Shown in pieces: positions 25,467 through 34,604 of a stretch of 64,000 bases of DNA. Every line of letters starts with the position of its first letter. Position 1 is the stretch's first letter. The translations under genes and the position numbers were made by a program. Source of the stretch: Paenibacillus zeirhizosphaerae. Lineage in GTDB: Bacteria > Bacillota > Bacilli > Paenibacillales > Paenibacillaceae. The notes beneath the pieces are model-generated. The model was not told where the DNA came from. It ran no database searches and worked only from the letters and a program-made list of their open reading frames with translations. The stretch lies in contig NZ_JAPCKK010000017.1 in the NCBI RefSeq assembly GCF_030705605.1, positions 1-64,000 on the forward strand, given 5' to 3'.

Positions 25467-25652
25467 TTACGCATTCTTTCGCAAGCCGGCCAATGCCAAT
25501 ACCGATAAAACCCATGAAGTTCGTTTCGCGGGGAAAAGCTGATGAGGCGCGGCTTCGCTCAGTGCCGGCTCCCCGGTTAAGCCGTATTCCCGTGTCCGCC
25601 GGGCTTGGCGGTATTGCAGCAACTTTTCGTTTATATAATCTTGTTCCAGCAT
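25467..25652 (-). CDS. small hypothetical protein
   Basis: A 61-residue protein that I do not recognise. The N-terminal half is charged and helical (LEQDYINEKLLQYRQARRTRE); a short hydrophobic stretch SWVLSVLALAGL near the C-terminus may touch the membrane. I call it real because AGGAGG stands six bases before ATG and a terminator follows. It is divergent from the SgrR-like regulator gene, whose partners are often transported or secreted proteins. Confidence 0.65.
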   Translation of the reverse strand: MLEQDYINEKLLQYRQARRTREYGLTGEPALSEAAPHQLFPAKRTSWVLSVLALAGLRKNA

Positions 25653-25841
25653 GCTGGTCCTCCTCGAACGTTAGTTCTCGTAATGTTTTTTTCTGTCTAA
25701 TCACATTATGTGCTATTCAAAAGGGGATAAAAAGCGTATACTTGCCCCAACGGATTTCCTCTTTTATTGAAAATGCGGTCTTTCTTCTGTGAAAATACAT
25801 CGATAGACGTTTTTATATGTAAGCGAAAGGGGGGAGCCACG

Positions 25842-27611
25842 CTGCTGGATGAGAGATATCTGCTGCTGTTCGAACGTTTCGGAAAAGATACGGAACTGGG
25901 AGATCCTGTAGAAGTGAAGCTGGAGCAGTTGTCCGAGGTGCTTTATTGCACCCCGCGGAATGCCAAGCTTATTCTTAAGAAGCTGCAAAGTGAGCAGCTA
26001 ATCGATTGGTCCCCTGGTCTGGGAAGGGGAAATCAGTCCAAGATTGCTTTTAAGGTGGACAAAGAGGCCTATTTAATCGAGTTTTCGCAAAGCCTGGCTG
26101 AACAAGGGAATTATAAGCGGGCATTTGATCTGATCGGGGTACATGCTACCGGAACATTTGCGAAGTCCAAGTTTCTGGAGTGGCTGGATAAGCAATTCGG
26201 TTATAAAAAAGAGGAAGCGGGAGAAGGGCAGCATCCTCAGGATACACTCATGTTTCCGGTATCCAAACCGCCGCTGACGCTTGATCCCGCCGAGCTGCTG
26301 GTGTCGTTTGATTCGCACTTGATCCGCCAAATTTTTGACCGGTTACTCCGATTTGATGTGCAGCAGGGCTCGATTATGCCCATGCTGGCCCATGCTTGGA
26401 GCTCCAATGACAGTGCAACGGAATGGACGTTTCACCTGCGCAAAGGGGTGCGTTTCCATAATGGCCAGGAGCTTACTTCCCGGGACGTGCAATTTACACT
26501 CGAACGGCTTCAGAACGGAACGGCCAATAGCTGGCTGATGCGGGGAGTTGCAAGTATTGAGACGATGGGCCCCCGAGCGATCCGCGTGAAGCTTAGTCGG
26601 CCTAACCGGTTCTTTGACCGTTTCATGTGTTCGGCGGCAGCTTCCATTCTTCCCCACGGATTTACCGGCATGGAGGAAGCGGATTATTGGGAGCTCCCGC
26701 TGGGAACGGGTGCCTTCAGGCTGATCTCCTGGACAACAGGACGAATGGAGCTCGCCGCTTTTGATGCTTATTTCCAGGGGCGGCCTTATTTGGATCGTGT
26801 GGATATCGTGATTTTACCGGGCGATTGCGCTCTGGACATAGATGAAAATGCAAAGGTTCATCACAGCCTGGATACGATGCGGCTGTATCCCCATTCTCAG
26901 GAGGAGGCCTGGCAGGAAATCGAAAAGTTATGTCAGGGCTGTGCCTTGTTGACCTGGAATGTTTCACGCGAGGGTCCCCAGCAGTCCGAGGCCTTGCGGA
27001 GGGCGGTGAAGATGATGCTTCATCCCGGAGAAATGGTTGAGGAGCTTGGCGGTGAACGGGTGCTGCCCGCTTTCGGGTTTCGTCCCGAAACGAGCCGTTC
27101 ACATACGGTTGAACCGATCAGGCCTGAACGCATTCGCAGGGCATTGGAAGAGTCGGGTTACGCCGGGGAGATTCTTCGTATTGCTTGCCATCCCAAATAT
27201 AATGAGGACGGCTTATGGATCATGAACCGGCTTACCGAATGGGGAATCTCCACTGAAGCGGTAGATTATGAGTTTTGGTCCGATGCCGACTTTTGTATTT
27301 CGGGGCTCGTCTTCCCGGAAGACGAGGTATGCGAAATCGAGGCTTATCAGCACCGGGATTGTATTATGCATTCTTATTTCGACGAAGAGCGCAAGCAATG
27401 GATCACTGGCCGAATTGATGAGGCGGTTGCGGCTGAATCTGCGGATCGAAGACGCAAGTATTTAAAGGAAATTGAAGACCACGTTCGGGATGAGGCAACA
27501 GTGATTTTCCTGCACCACCGCCGGGTAAGCACCTTAATGCATCCTTCCGTGCGCGGCGTAAGCCTGAACTCGCTCGGTTGGATCGACTTCCAGAACGTTT
27601 GGCTGGAGTAG
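25842..27611 (+). CDS. SgrR-like transcriptional regulator with solute-binding domain
   Basis: About 589 residues. An N-terminal winged helix-turn-helix (about 1-80; LSEVLYCTPRNAKLILKKL) is fused to a family 5 solute-binding domain (about 130-585) with the characteristic LAHAWSSND and WTFHLRKGVRFHNG segments. Such proteins sense a peptide or sugar ligand and regulate a neighbouring transporter. The start is odd: AAAGGGGGGAG is followed by CTG-CTG-GAT-GAG at 25842, with no ATG, GTG or TTG in a useful place. The frame is open back to a TTG at 25767, which has no ribosome site. A CTG start is my best reading. Confidence 0.82.
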   Translation: MLDERYLLLFERFGKDTELGDPVEVKLEQLSEVLYCTPRNAKLILKKLQSEQLIDWSPGLGRGNQSKIAFKVDKEAYLIEFSQSLAEQGNYKRAFDLIGVHATGTFAKSKFLEWLDKQFGYKKEEAGEGQHPQDTLMFPVSKPPLTLDPAELLVSFDSHLIRQIFDRLLRFDVQQGSIMPMLAHAWSSNDSATEWTFHLRKGVRFHNGQELTSRDVQFTLERLQNGTANSWLMRGVASIETMGPRAIRVKLSRPNRFFDRFMCSAAASILPHGFTGMEEADYWELPLGTGAFRLISWTTGRMELAAFDAYFQGRPYLDRVDIVILPGDCALDIDENAKVHHSLDTMRLYPHSQEEAWQEIEKLCQGCALLTWNVSREGPQQSEALRRAVKMMLHPGEMVEELGGERVLPAFGFRPETSRSHTVEPIRPERIRRALEESGYAGEILRIACHPKYNEDGLWIMNRLTEWGISTEAVDYEFWSDADFCISGLVFPEDEVCEIEAYQHRDCIMHSYFDEERKQWITGRIDEAVAAESADRRRKYLKEIEDHVRDEATVIFLHHRRVSTLMHPSVRGVSLNSLGWIDFQNVWLE

Positions 27612-27803
27612 TATGTTTTTTTGCTGCTTCAGGAGTTATGGACTTTGCTCAAGCGTAGTAGATTGTCAAATCAAGAGTTCAGCAATCGAACTGCGATGCT
27701 GCTGATCTTTTATGTAATGGTTGTGATGCGGTAATAGCCGCGCATGTTTGGAGCAAGATAGGACATGATATATTGAAAAACTTCAATAAAAGGAGTCCTT
27801 TCG

Positions 27804-28565
27804 ATGCCCATGAATCAAAATCCGGATCCTCAAGTGCTCTCGCATGTACAGGAGAAAATAAAACTAATCACGACCGACGAGGGAGCTATATATCTTGTCG
27901 GCCCCATTAAACTGCCTGTTAACTTACTAGGGGAAACTGTTGAATTCAAGTGGTACTGCTGGCTTAATTGCGACGAGGTGACAGCAGATTTTGAGCGTAT
28001 TATCGCTAAATTATCATCTGCTAATTTAGCTGAGCTTCAACAATCGAGTGTACTTGTTCATGGTGATTTTCATGATGCCGATCATGCCCTGATCCGGTTT
28101 CATTCTATTTGTCATACCGGCGATATTTTCGGCAGCAGGCGATGTGACTGCGGATATCAGCTTAAACAATCCATGAAACATATTGCAGAACATGGAAACG
28201 GGGCGGTATTTTATTTGGCTAACCATGAAGGAAGAGGTATTGGTCTTTTCAGCAAAGCGCTTGCCTATATTTTGCAGGAAAACGGATACGATACGGTGGA
28301 TGCCAATCTCAGACTTGGATTTGTTGATGATTCACGTGATTATGGCGATGCGATAAAGGTTTTAAAAGCCCTTCGGACAAAACCCGTTACATTGATCACA
28401 AATAATCCAAGAAAATTAGATGCATTGCGTAAGGCAGGTCTGGACGTAGAGGATCGGGTGCAGTTATGGGGCGATGTCTCCGAATATAACGAGAAATATC
28501 TAAAAACGAAAATCGAGCGATCTGGACACTTAAATGAAGGCGAAGGCTTTTGCAACAATGACTAA
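27804..28565 (+). CDS. ribA: GTP cyclohydrolase II family protein
   Basis: A 253-residue stand-alone RibA-type enzyme. Family members open the GTP imidazole ring as the first step of riboflavin synthesis. The zinc cluster Cys-X10-Cys-X-Cys lies in HSICHTGDIFGSRRCDCG (about 99-116). The EGRGIGL loop (about 140) and NNPRK near residue 200 match the family. No other rib genes are near, so it may be a second copy or a specialised paralogue. GGAG lies eight bases upstream of ATG. The 190 bases before it hold no recognised gene. Confidence 0.85.
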   Translation: MPMNQNPDPQVLSHVQEKIKLITTDEGAIYLVGPIKLPVNLLGETVEFKWYCWLNCDEVTADFERIIAKLSSANLAELQQSSVLVHGDFHDADHALIRFHSICHTGDIFGSRRCDCGYQLKQSMKHIAEHGNGAVFYLANHEGRGIGLFSKALAYILQENGYDTVDANLRLGFVDDSRDYGDAIKVLKALRTKPVTLITNNPRKLDALRKAGLDVEDRVQLWGDVSEYNEKYLKTKIERSGHLNEGEGFCNND

Positions 28566-28603
28566 CCATAATTTTTAAAAAAACACGTTAAGTGACAGAT
28601 ATG

Positions 28604-28662
28604 AACGTTAACGTTGTTGTAAATGATCGACTATTGCAGCATACCTGAGAATTCGGTACAAT
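28604..28662 (+). promoter_or_regulatory. promoter and palindrome upstream of the Rrf2 gene
   Basis: TTGCAG (28634-28639) and TACAAT (28657-28662) have 17-base spacing. Just upstream is a perfect 12-bp palindrome AACGTTAACGTT (28604-28615), a possible operator or activator site. Confidence 0.65.
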
Positions 28663-28706
28663 TTACTCATATTAACTAAGAGTAAGCGAATGGGAGGGAC
28701 TAAAGA

Positions 28707-29153
28707 TTGAAGCAGGAATATTGTACATCGACTCAGCACCCAAAATGGTTCGGTCTGGCTGTTCAATCGCTTATTATATTATCCCAGGGGGACGTCAAAA
28801 CTTGCCCGAGCATGGAACTCGCCAAATCTCTGCAGTCGGAGCCTTCTCTGCTGCGCCGTATACTTTCCGTTCTCGCCAAGAAAGGACTTATTGGAACCCG
28901 TGAAGGTCGTGACGGCGGGTACCACCTTATGAAACCGGCGGAGTCCATTCGTCTAGTTGATGTGTACGATGCATTTCGGGCAGACAGCAGACTTTCCTGT
29001 GGTATTATCGAGACAGCAGGCACACATCCGCTCGGTAAAAGCATGAAATCCGCGCTTGAGGATATTACTCAGGAAATGGATAACAGCATGCGCGACGTAT
29101 TAAGCAAATATACGATTGCTGATATCGTCAAACAACTGGAAGCGCAGCTTTAG
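28707..29153 (+). CDS. Rrf2 family transcriptional regulator
   Basis: A 148-residue winged-helix regulator. The N-terminus has the Rrf2 pattern (FGLAVQSLIILSQG, ELAKSLQSEPSLLRRILSVLAKKGLI, GRDGGYHL). One central Cys (LSCGI, about 98) is present, not the three-Cys cluster of iron-sulfur members such as IscR or NsrR, so redox sensing through a single thiol is possible. TTG start, eight bases after GGGAGGG. The downstream nitroreductase promoter carries a repeated motif that is a likely target. Confidence 0.87.
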   Translation: MKQEYCTSTQHPKWFGLAVQSLIILSQGDVKTCPSMELAKSLQSEPSLLRRILSVLAKKGLIGTREGRDGGYHLMKPAESIRLVDVYDAFRADSRLSCGIIETAGTHPLGKSMKSALEDITQEMDNSMRDVLSKYTIADIVKQLEAQL

Positions 29154-29174
29154 ATGAACCTGAACAAAAGACAG

Positions 29175-29203
29175 TTGACAACGGCTTGCTGGGGTTTTAT
29201 ACT
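29175..29203 (+). promoter_or_regulatory. strong SigA promoter of the nitroreductase gene
   Basis: Perfect TTGACA (29175-29180), 17-base spacer, TATACT (29198-29203). The -10 is embedded in the first of three repeated motifs. Confidence 0.8.
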
Positions 29204-29400
29204 GTGCAATATAAACAACAGTTTGGCGCAAGCCGCAAACGTCATTATTTTTTTGGGTTATACTGTGTTATATATAGCGCAGTTATATCTAAGTTCAGGG
29301 AGCAGAAGCATTTTTGTGTTTATAAACTCCTGCTCCGTATCGGACGTGAGCTTAACTGATCGTTTATTTTGATTTTAACTGTGCATATTAATTAACAGTA
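29197..29400 (+). promoter_or_regulatory. triple operator motif ahead of the nitroreductase
   Basis: Three copies of TTWWACTGTG-N2-ATATA occur at 29197-29213, 29258-29274 and 29374-29390. The third is extended to an inverted repeat AACTGT...ACAGT. They lie between the Rrf2 gene and the nitroreductase and the first overlaps the -10, so they are probably bound by the Rrf2 regulator. A 72-codon frame across this region is not considered a gene. Confidence 0.6.
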
Positions 29401-29422
29401 TTTGTCCAAGGGAGGATTTACA

Positions 29423-30082
29423 ATGTCAACTTCAACTCATACGAGTCAAAGCTCCGCCTTATTCGCTGATGTCATCCGCGAGCGCCGTTCGGTGCGTGTG
29501 TATGACAAATCGGTTCGTTTGTCCCACGAGGAAATTAAGGAGCTGCTGAAGGAAGCGACACTTGCTCCTTCTTCCAGTAACGCTCAGCCATGGCGTTTCC
29601 TGGTGATCGAGACGGAGGAATTGAAAGCGAAGCTGCAGCCGATCGCTTACAATCAATCTCAGGTTACTGAGGCAGCAGCCGTGATCGCTGTATTGGGCGA
29701 TACGGAAGGTTATAAGAAACTCGATGAAATTTTCGATGAATCCGTCAAACGTGGTTATATGGCGGAAGATACGGCTAAAGCGCTTGTGGAAAGATCAATT
29801 CAGGCGTATGGTTCGATGCCAGCGGAAAGATTGCGTAAAGTCCTCTATATTGACGGTGGTATTGTTTCCCACCAACTTATGCTAGTTGCGCGTGCTCATG
29901 GTTACGATACCGTGCCGATGGGGGGCTATGATGAAGCTCAGTTGAAAGAAGCATTCAGCATCAGCGACCGGTACGTTCCGGTCATGCTGATTGCCCTCGG
30001 CAAAGCGGCCAAACCAGGCCATCCAACGACCCGGTTGCCGATAGAAGACATCACTTTCTTCAACGAAATGCCCTCTAACTAA
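29423..30082 (+). CDS. nitroreductase family protein
   Basis: FMN-dependent NAD(P)H oxidoreductase of 219 residues. The N-terminal FMN contacts are in RERRSVRVYD and LAPSSSNAQPWRF (about 52-64). The C-terminal GYDTVPMGGYDE (about 168-179) is the second cofactor region. Such enzymes reduce nitro compounds and quinones. ATG 29423 follows GGGAGGA at six bases; an earlier in-frame codon at 29402 has no site. Placed behind an Rrf2 regulator and its probable operators, suggesting induction by redox-active compounds. Confidence 0.9.
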   Translation: MSTSTHTSQSSALFADVIRERRSVRVYDKSVRLSHEEIKELLKEATLAPSSSNAQPWRFLVIETEELKAKLQPIAYNQSQVTEAAAVIAVLGDTEGYKKLDEIFDESVKRGYMAEDTAKALVERSIQAYGSMPAERLRKVLYIDGGIVSHQLMLVARAHGYDTVPMGGYDEAQLKEAFSISDRYVPVMLIALGKAAKPGHPTTRLPIEDITFFNEMPSN

Positions 30083-30088
30083 CCCATT

Positions 30089-30119
30089 AAAACTCAGCTC
30101 CTTGGAGCTGAGTTTTTGT
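30089..30119 (+). terminator. terminator after the nitroreductase gene
   Basis: AAACTCAGCTCC pairs with GGAGCTGAGTTT with a TTGG-side loop, followed by TTG. Confidence 0.85.
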
Positions 30120-30153
30120 ACGTGCGGTAGGATTTTGCGATTTCATACATATA

Positions 30154-30211
30154 TTTACTTCAAGGGACATGCATTCTAATATAAAGAGGTATACATTTGA
30201 AAGCGCTACCG
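30154..30211 (+). promoter_or_regulatory. fucosidase promoter with downstream cre box
   Basis: TTTACT (30154-30159) and TAATAT (30177-30182) are 17 bases apart. A cre-like TGAAAGCGCTACCG lies at 30198-30211, where CcpA would block elongation or initiation. This places the true coding start downstream of the cre box. Confidence 0.6.
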
Positions 30212-30261
30212 GATTTGTGGGGCGAATGGGTAAGAAGAATCTTATACCAGAGAGGAGAAGC

Positions 30262-32508
30262 GTGAAGGATATGGAACAGACGCATAGATTATGGTACAGC
30301 CAGCCTGCGGTGGAATGGAACGAGGCGTTGCCTGTAGGAAACGGACGACTGGGAGCGATGATTTTCGGCGGTACAGGTTCTGAAAGGCTTCAGCTCAACG
30401 AGGATTCTGTATGGTACGGGGGGCCGCGTGATCGCAACAACCGGGATGCCCTCCCTCATTTGCCACAGCTTCGTGAAATGATCATGCAAGGGCGGCTGCG
30501 AGAGGCGGAGGAGCTGGCTTCTCTGGCGCTTCCGGGGTTGCCCGAGTCTCAGCGTCATTATTTGCCGTTGGGTGATCTGCTGCTAACCTTCAACGGTCAT
30601 GACCAGCACTGCAGCGATTACGTCCGTGAGTTGGATCTGCAGCAGGGCCTATGCAGAATTCGTTACCGCATAGGGGAAGTGTCCTACACGAGAGAAATCT
30701 TCTCCAGCTACCCTGATCAGGCTGTTGTCATTCGGCTTACGGCGGACAAGAAACAGGCGATCTCACTGAAAGCCCGCTTCGACAGGGAGAGTTGGAGATA
30801 TTTAGAGAAGACGGAGAAATGGGAGCAGAACGGTCTTGTGATGACAGGAGAGTGCGGCGGGAAAGACGGGAGCACATTTTTCGCCGCTCTGAAGGCGAGC
30901 AGCGAAGGCGGAAGCTGTCGGACTGTCGGGGAGCATTTGCTGGTGGAGGGAGCGGACTCGCTTACCCTGTTGCTTGCGGCTGGAACCACCTTCCGTTATA
31001 AGGACCCTGAGCAGTACTGCAAGCAGCATCTGAACGGCTTGATCGGGATTTCATACGCCGAGCTGCTGGAACGGCACGTCTCCGATTACGGGAGGCTGTA
31101 CGGGAGGGTCAGTCTGGCGCTTCCCGCAGAGCCGGATAAAAGCCAGCTTCCTACAGATGCACGGCTGGAGCTTGTCCGTCAAGGGGAAGAGGACCACGGG
31201 CTGGTGGCTCTCTATTTTCATTACGGCAGGTATTTGCTGCTTTCGTGCAGCCGTCCGGGGTCACTGCCAGCTAATCTGCAGGGAATATGGAATGACAGCT
31301 TCCTGCCCCCATGGGGCAGCAAGTACACGATCAATATCAACATCCAGATGAACTATTGGCCGGCCGAGCTCTGCAATCTGGGTGAATGTCATGAGCCGTT
31401 GTTTGAGTTGATTGAGCGCATGAGAGAGCCGGGCAGGGTGACGGCAAAGGTCATGTACGATTGCCGTGGGTTTACGGCGCATCATAACACGGATATATGG
31501 GCCGATACGGCACCGCAGGATACGTATCTTCCGGCATCCTTCTGGCCCATGGGAGCCGCCTGGCTGTGCCTGCATTTATGGGAGCACTACCGGTACGGTC
31601 AGGACCGGGCATTTCTGGCGCAGGCTTATGGAACAATGAAGGAGGCGGCGGAATTCCTGCTGGATTACTTGATCGAGGATCAGGAGGGCCGGCTGTTGAC
31701 CTGCCCGTCCGTTTCTCCCGAGAACCGGTACATACTGCCAAATGGTGAAACGGGTGTGCTGTGCGCTGGCGCTACCATGGATTTTCAAATCATCGAGGAG
31801 TTGTTCGCCGCCTGCATTCAAAGCGCGGACATTCTTGGCAGGGATCAGGAGTTCGGCGCGGAGCTGTCCGCAGCCCTGCAGCGTCTGCCCAAGCCGAAAA
31901 TCGGCAAGCACGGTCAGATTCAGGAATGGATGGAGGACTATGAGGAGGCCGAGCCGGGGCATCGCCATATATCGCATTTATTCGCTCTTTATCCTGGCGA
32001 TGCCTTTACCACCAAGCCTTCTCCAGAGCTTGCGGCCGCTTCACGGGTTACGCTGGAACGGAGATTGTCCAGCGGTGGCGGGCATACCGGCTGGAGCCGG
32101 GCCTGGATCATTAATTTTTGGGCCAGGCTGCAGGATGGAGACAAGGCCTATGAAAATGTGATGGCGCTACTCGATCACTCTACCCTGCCGAATCTGTTCG
32201 ATAATCATCCGCCTTTCCAGATTGATGGCAATTTTGGCGGTACCGCAGGCATTGCCGAGATGCTGCTGCAAAGCCACACCGGTGTGATCCGCTTGCTTCC
32301 TGCCTTGCCCCAAAAGTGGGGCGTGGGAGAAGTCAGAGGGCTGCGCGCGCGTGGGGGGTTCACGGTCAGCTTCAAATGGTCCGAGGCCAAGGTTACGGAG
32401 GCAGTCGTTGAATGTACGGCTGCAGGACCTTGCCGGATAGAGGCTCCGGGTCTTGCACCGATAGCATTTATGGCTGAAGAGGGCAAGCGATATATATTTT
32501 CGAGATAG
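30262..32508 (+). CDS. glycoside hydrolase family 95 protein (alpha-L-fucosidase-like)
   Basis: About 748 residues with GH95 features. The N-terminal beta domain starts LWYSQPAVEWNEALPVGNGR. The (alpha/alpha)6 barrel carries NLQGIWND, NINIQMNYWPAEL and FTAHHNTDIW. The late GHRHISHLFALYPG and FDNHPPFQIDGNFGG segments bear the catalytic residues. No signal peptide, so it acts inside the cell on imported oligosaccharides; the family includes alpha-1,2-fucosidases and alpha-galactosidases. GTG 30262 (after AGGAG) or ATG 30271 is the start. Longer frames would include the promoter and cre box. Confidence 0.88.
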   Translation: MKDMEQTHRLWYSQPAVEWNEALPVGNGRLGAMIFGGTGSERLQLNEDSVWYGGPRDRNNRDALPHLPQLREMIMQGRLREAEELASLALPGLPESQRHYLPLGDLLLTFNGHDQHCSDYVRELDLQQGLCRIRYRIGEVSYTREIFSSYPDQAVVIRLTADKKQAISLKARFDRESWRYLEKTEKWEQNGLVMTGECGGKDGSTFFAALKASSEGGSCRTVGEHLLVEGADSLTLLLAAGTTFRYKDPEQYCKQHLNGLIGISYAELLERHVSDYGRLYGRVSLALPAEPDKSQLPTDARLELVRQGEEDHGLVALYFHYGRYLLLSCSRPGSLPANLQGIWNDSFLPPWGSKYTININIQMNYWPAELCNLGECHEPLFELIERMREPGRVTAKVMYDCRGFTAHHNTDIWADTAPQDTYLPASFWPMGAAWLCLHLWEHYRYGQDRAFLAQAYGTMKEAAEFLLDYLIEDQEGRLLTCPSVSPENRYILPNGETGVLCAGATMDFQIIEELFAACIQSADILGRDQEFGAELSAALQRLPKPKIGKHGQIQEWMEDYEEAEPGHRHISHLFALYPGDAFTTKPSPELAAASRVTLERRLSSGGGHTGWSRAWIINFWARLQDGDKAYENVMALLDHSTLPNLFDNHPPFQIDGNFGGTAGIAEMLLQSHTGVIRLLPALPQKWGVGEVRGLRARGGFTVSFKWSEAKVTEAVVECTAAGPCRIEAPGLAPIAFMAEEGKRYIFSR

Positions 32509-32595
32509 ATCAAGGTGATGAAATGGAGAATTGGGCTATTGAGGTAGACGTAACGGATTCTGTGTATCTATTTGATGTAACCCCATGACCCAAAG

Positions 32596-32628
32596 GAGGC
32601 CAAAGATCAATTGATCATTGGTCTCCGC
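32596..32628 (+). terminator. hairpin after the GH95 gene
   Basis: GGAG-CCAA pairs with TTGG-CTCC around the palindrome GATCAATTGATC. No long T run follows, so termination strength is uncertain. Confidence 0.5.
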
Positions 32629-32631
32629 CCC

Positions 32632-32676
32632 TTTCCGAAAAAAATACTGGACTGATCATTTCGGAAAATGTATACT
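32632..32676 (+). promoter_or_regulatory. promoter/operator region of the TetR-MFS pair
   Basis: TTTCCGAAA (32632-32640) and TTTCGGAAA (32659-32667) form an inverted pair just ahead of TATACT (32671-32676). A related TTTTTCGGAACG stands before the MFS gene at about 33291. These may be sites of the TetR regulator encoded next. Confidence 0.5.
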
Positions 32677-32695
32677 GTTCATAGCGAAGGAGGGG

Positions 32696-33277
32696 ATGAT
32701 CATCGGACGCACAAAAGAATTTGACTATGAGCAGGTGCTGCATAAAGCGATGCTCGTTTTCTGGGAAAAAGGCTATGAAGCAACCAGCATACCCGATTTG
32801 GTAAAAGCTATGGGCATCAGCAGATCGAGCATGTATGAAACGTTTGTGGACAAAGAAACGCTTTATGTGGAGGCCTTCAAGCACTATAAGAAAGTCTGGG
32901 AGAAAAAACGCACCCTTCTGAGGCAAGCAACATCTGTCAAAGAAGGAGTTCGCCAGTATTTTGACCTGCATATTGCAGGCGCCTATGATGAAGCTTATCC
33001 TAAGGGCTGTCTTGTGACGAACACGATCGTCTCTGCGGATTCTCCCCACGCAGAGTTTCACCAATTAACCCGGGAAAGTCTGAATGAACTCGAGCGGTTG
33101 TTTTATGAGCTTCTACAAAAGGGCCAGCAGAGTGGTGAAATCAGCCCTGATAAGAATATCAAAACACTTGCTTCCCTGCTGCTTCACTTGAATCATGGCA
33201 TAAACGTTGTGGCCAGATCCCAAAGTGACAGGAAAGCGGCTGAAGATATGGTAGCTGCGGTAATTGAAATGCTGTAG
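32696..33277 (+). CDS. TetR/AcrR family transcriptional regulator
   Basis: A 193-residue repressor. Helix-turn-helix at about 8-52 (DYEQVLHKAMLVFWEKGYEATS, then LVKAMGISRSSMYETFVDKETLY). The C-terminus has the YPKGCLVTNT signature of the TetR_C_16/YxaF-like group that often controls multidrug pumps. ATG 32696 with AAGGAGGGG directly upstream; the longer frame from 32618 covers the promoter. It is followed after 74 bases by an MFS exporter, its probable target. Confidence 0.9.
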   Translation: MIIGRTKEFDYEQVLHKAMLVFWEKGYEATSIPDLVKAMGISRSSMYETFVDKETLYVEAFKHYKKVWEKKRTLLRQATSVKEGVRQYFDLHIAGAYDEAYPKGCLVTNTIVSADSPHAEFHQLTRESLNELERLFYELLQKGQQSGEISPDKNIKTLASLLLHLNHGINVVARSQSDRKAAEDMVAAVIEML

Positions 33278-33351
33278 CTAAATTTTTTTCGGTTTTTCGG
33301 AACGTTCATTCCTTTAAAATGAAACCCAACAAAATGTAAGGGAGCCTTATT

Positions 33352-34554
33352 ATGAGTTCAATAGGAAATCAATCGGTTGTAAAATCTGTTCCGGCGTGGC
33401 TCACGCTCTTTCTGGCCATTTCCTGCGGTATCATTGTGGCTAATCTGTATTATGCCCAGCCCTTGGTAGGGGATATCAGTTCAGCCATCGGACTATCTCA
33501 GGGAGCAGCGGGCCTCATCGTTACCCTGACGCAGATTGGCTATGGGATTGGTCTGCTGTTTATCGTACCTCTTGGGGATGTTCTTGAAAACAGGAGACTG
33601 GTCGTAGGGGCTCTGCTCCTCACTACATTAGCTTTGATCGCTGCGGCAGTGGTCCAAAGCGCTTCGCTATTTCTCCTGACGGCCATGATGATCGGGATTG
33701 GATCGGTCGCGGCTCAGATTCTGGTACCCTATGCGGCGCAGCTTGCGCCGGATGAATCCCGTGGCCGGGTCGTAGGGAACGTCATGAGCGGCTTGCTGCT
33801 GGGCATTATGCTCGCTCGCCCGATATCCAGTATGGTGGCAGATCTCATGGGCTGGCGTGCTATTTTCGTTTTGTCCTCTGCATTGATCCTGATATTGGCT
33901 CTCGTTCTGGCCAAGGCGCTTCCAGCCAGACAGCCGGTGACGAATGAATCCTATCTCAGACTTATCGGATCTATGTGGCGTATGCTTGAGACAACTCCCA
34001 TCTTGCAGCGCCGTGCGATTAATCATGCTTTTGTGTTCGGAACCTTTAGCTTGTTCTGGACGACAGTGCCGCTGTTATTAACGAGTCCTGAATTTCATTT
34101 TTCTCAAATGGAGGTGGCGTTGTTTGCCCTTGCTGGAGTATCCGGGGCGATTGCTGCGCCTATTGCAGGCCGTCTTGCGGATCGAGGCTGGATTCGTCCG
34201 GCCACAGGGCTGGCATTGGCGGCTGTTATTATTTCGGTAGTGCTGCCTTTCATGGTTCATACCCGCTCAATCACTACCGTATCCATCCTGGTCATTTCAG
34301 CCATTCTTTTGGATATGGGCGTGTCGGCTAACCTGGTTCTTAGCCAGCGCGTCATTTTCGCCCTGGGAGCTGAATTTCGCAGCCGGTTGAACGGCTTGTT
34401 CATGGCGATATTTTTTGCTGGCGGAGCTTTGGGATCTGCGGCAGGCGGATGGGCATACAATCTTGGAGGATGGAAAGCAGCGCTAGTCATAGGGATTGCT
34501 TTGCCTTCTGTTGCAATGATCTACTATTTAACGCGATCGTCGCCGGAAAGCTAA
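33352..34554 (+). CDS. MFS transporter (YnfM-type drug efflux family)
   Basis: A 400-residue major facilitator with 12 predicted membrane segments. The N-terminal signature [15 protein letters not shown] is typical of the YnfM/AraJ-like exporters. The loop 2-3 motif appears as [10 protein letters not shown], and the second-half copy as [10 protein letters not shown]. It is expected to export small toxic compounds by proton antiport. GGGAG lies upstream of ATG. It lies directly behind the TetR gene and is presumably repressed by it. Confidence 0.88.
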   Translation: MSSIGNQSVVKSVPAWLTLFLAISCGIIVANLYYAQPLVGDISSAIGLSQGAAGLIVTLTQIGYGIGLLFIVPLGDVLENRRLVVGALLLTTLALIAAAVVQSASLFLLTAMMIGIGSVAAQILVPYAAQLAPDESRGRVVGNVMSGLLLGIMLARPISSMVADLMGWRAIFVLSSALILILALVLAKALPARQPVTNESYLRLIGSMWRMLETTPILQRRAINHAFVFGTFSLFWTTVPLLLTSPEFHFSQMEVALFALAGVSGAIAAPIAGRLADRGWIRPATGLALAAVIISVVLPFMVHTRSITTVSILVISAILLDMGVSANLVLSQRVIFALGAEFRSRLNGLFMAIFFAGGALGSAAGGWAYNLGGWKAALVIGIALPSVAMIYYLTRSSPES

Positions 34555-34587
34555 GCACCTGCAGGAGGGCCTAGCTTTCTTTTTTTG
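34546..34587 (+). terminator. terminator overlapping the MFS stop codon
   Basis: GAAAGCTA (34546-34553) pairs with TAGCTTTC (34572-34579) with an inner GC pairing, followed by eight T. Confidence 0.8.
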
Positions 34588-34604
34588 CTGATGTAGTCCA
34601 GAGA

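Noticed and set aside
25370..25792. 140-codon plus-strand frame between the MerR and SgrR-like genes
   Set aside because: It is antisense to the 61-residue gene that has a perfect ribosome site and terminator, and it crosses the terminator itself.
29154..29372. 72-codon frame starting right after the Rrf2 gene
   Set aside because: It covers the nitroreductase promoter and two operator-like motifs, has no ribosome site and resembles no protein.
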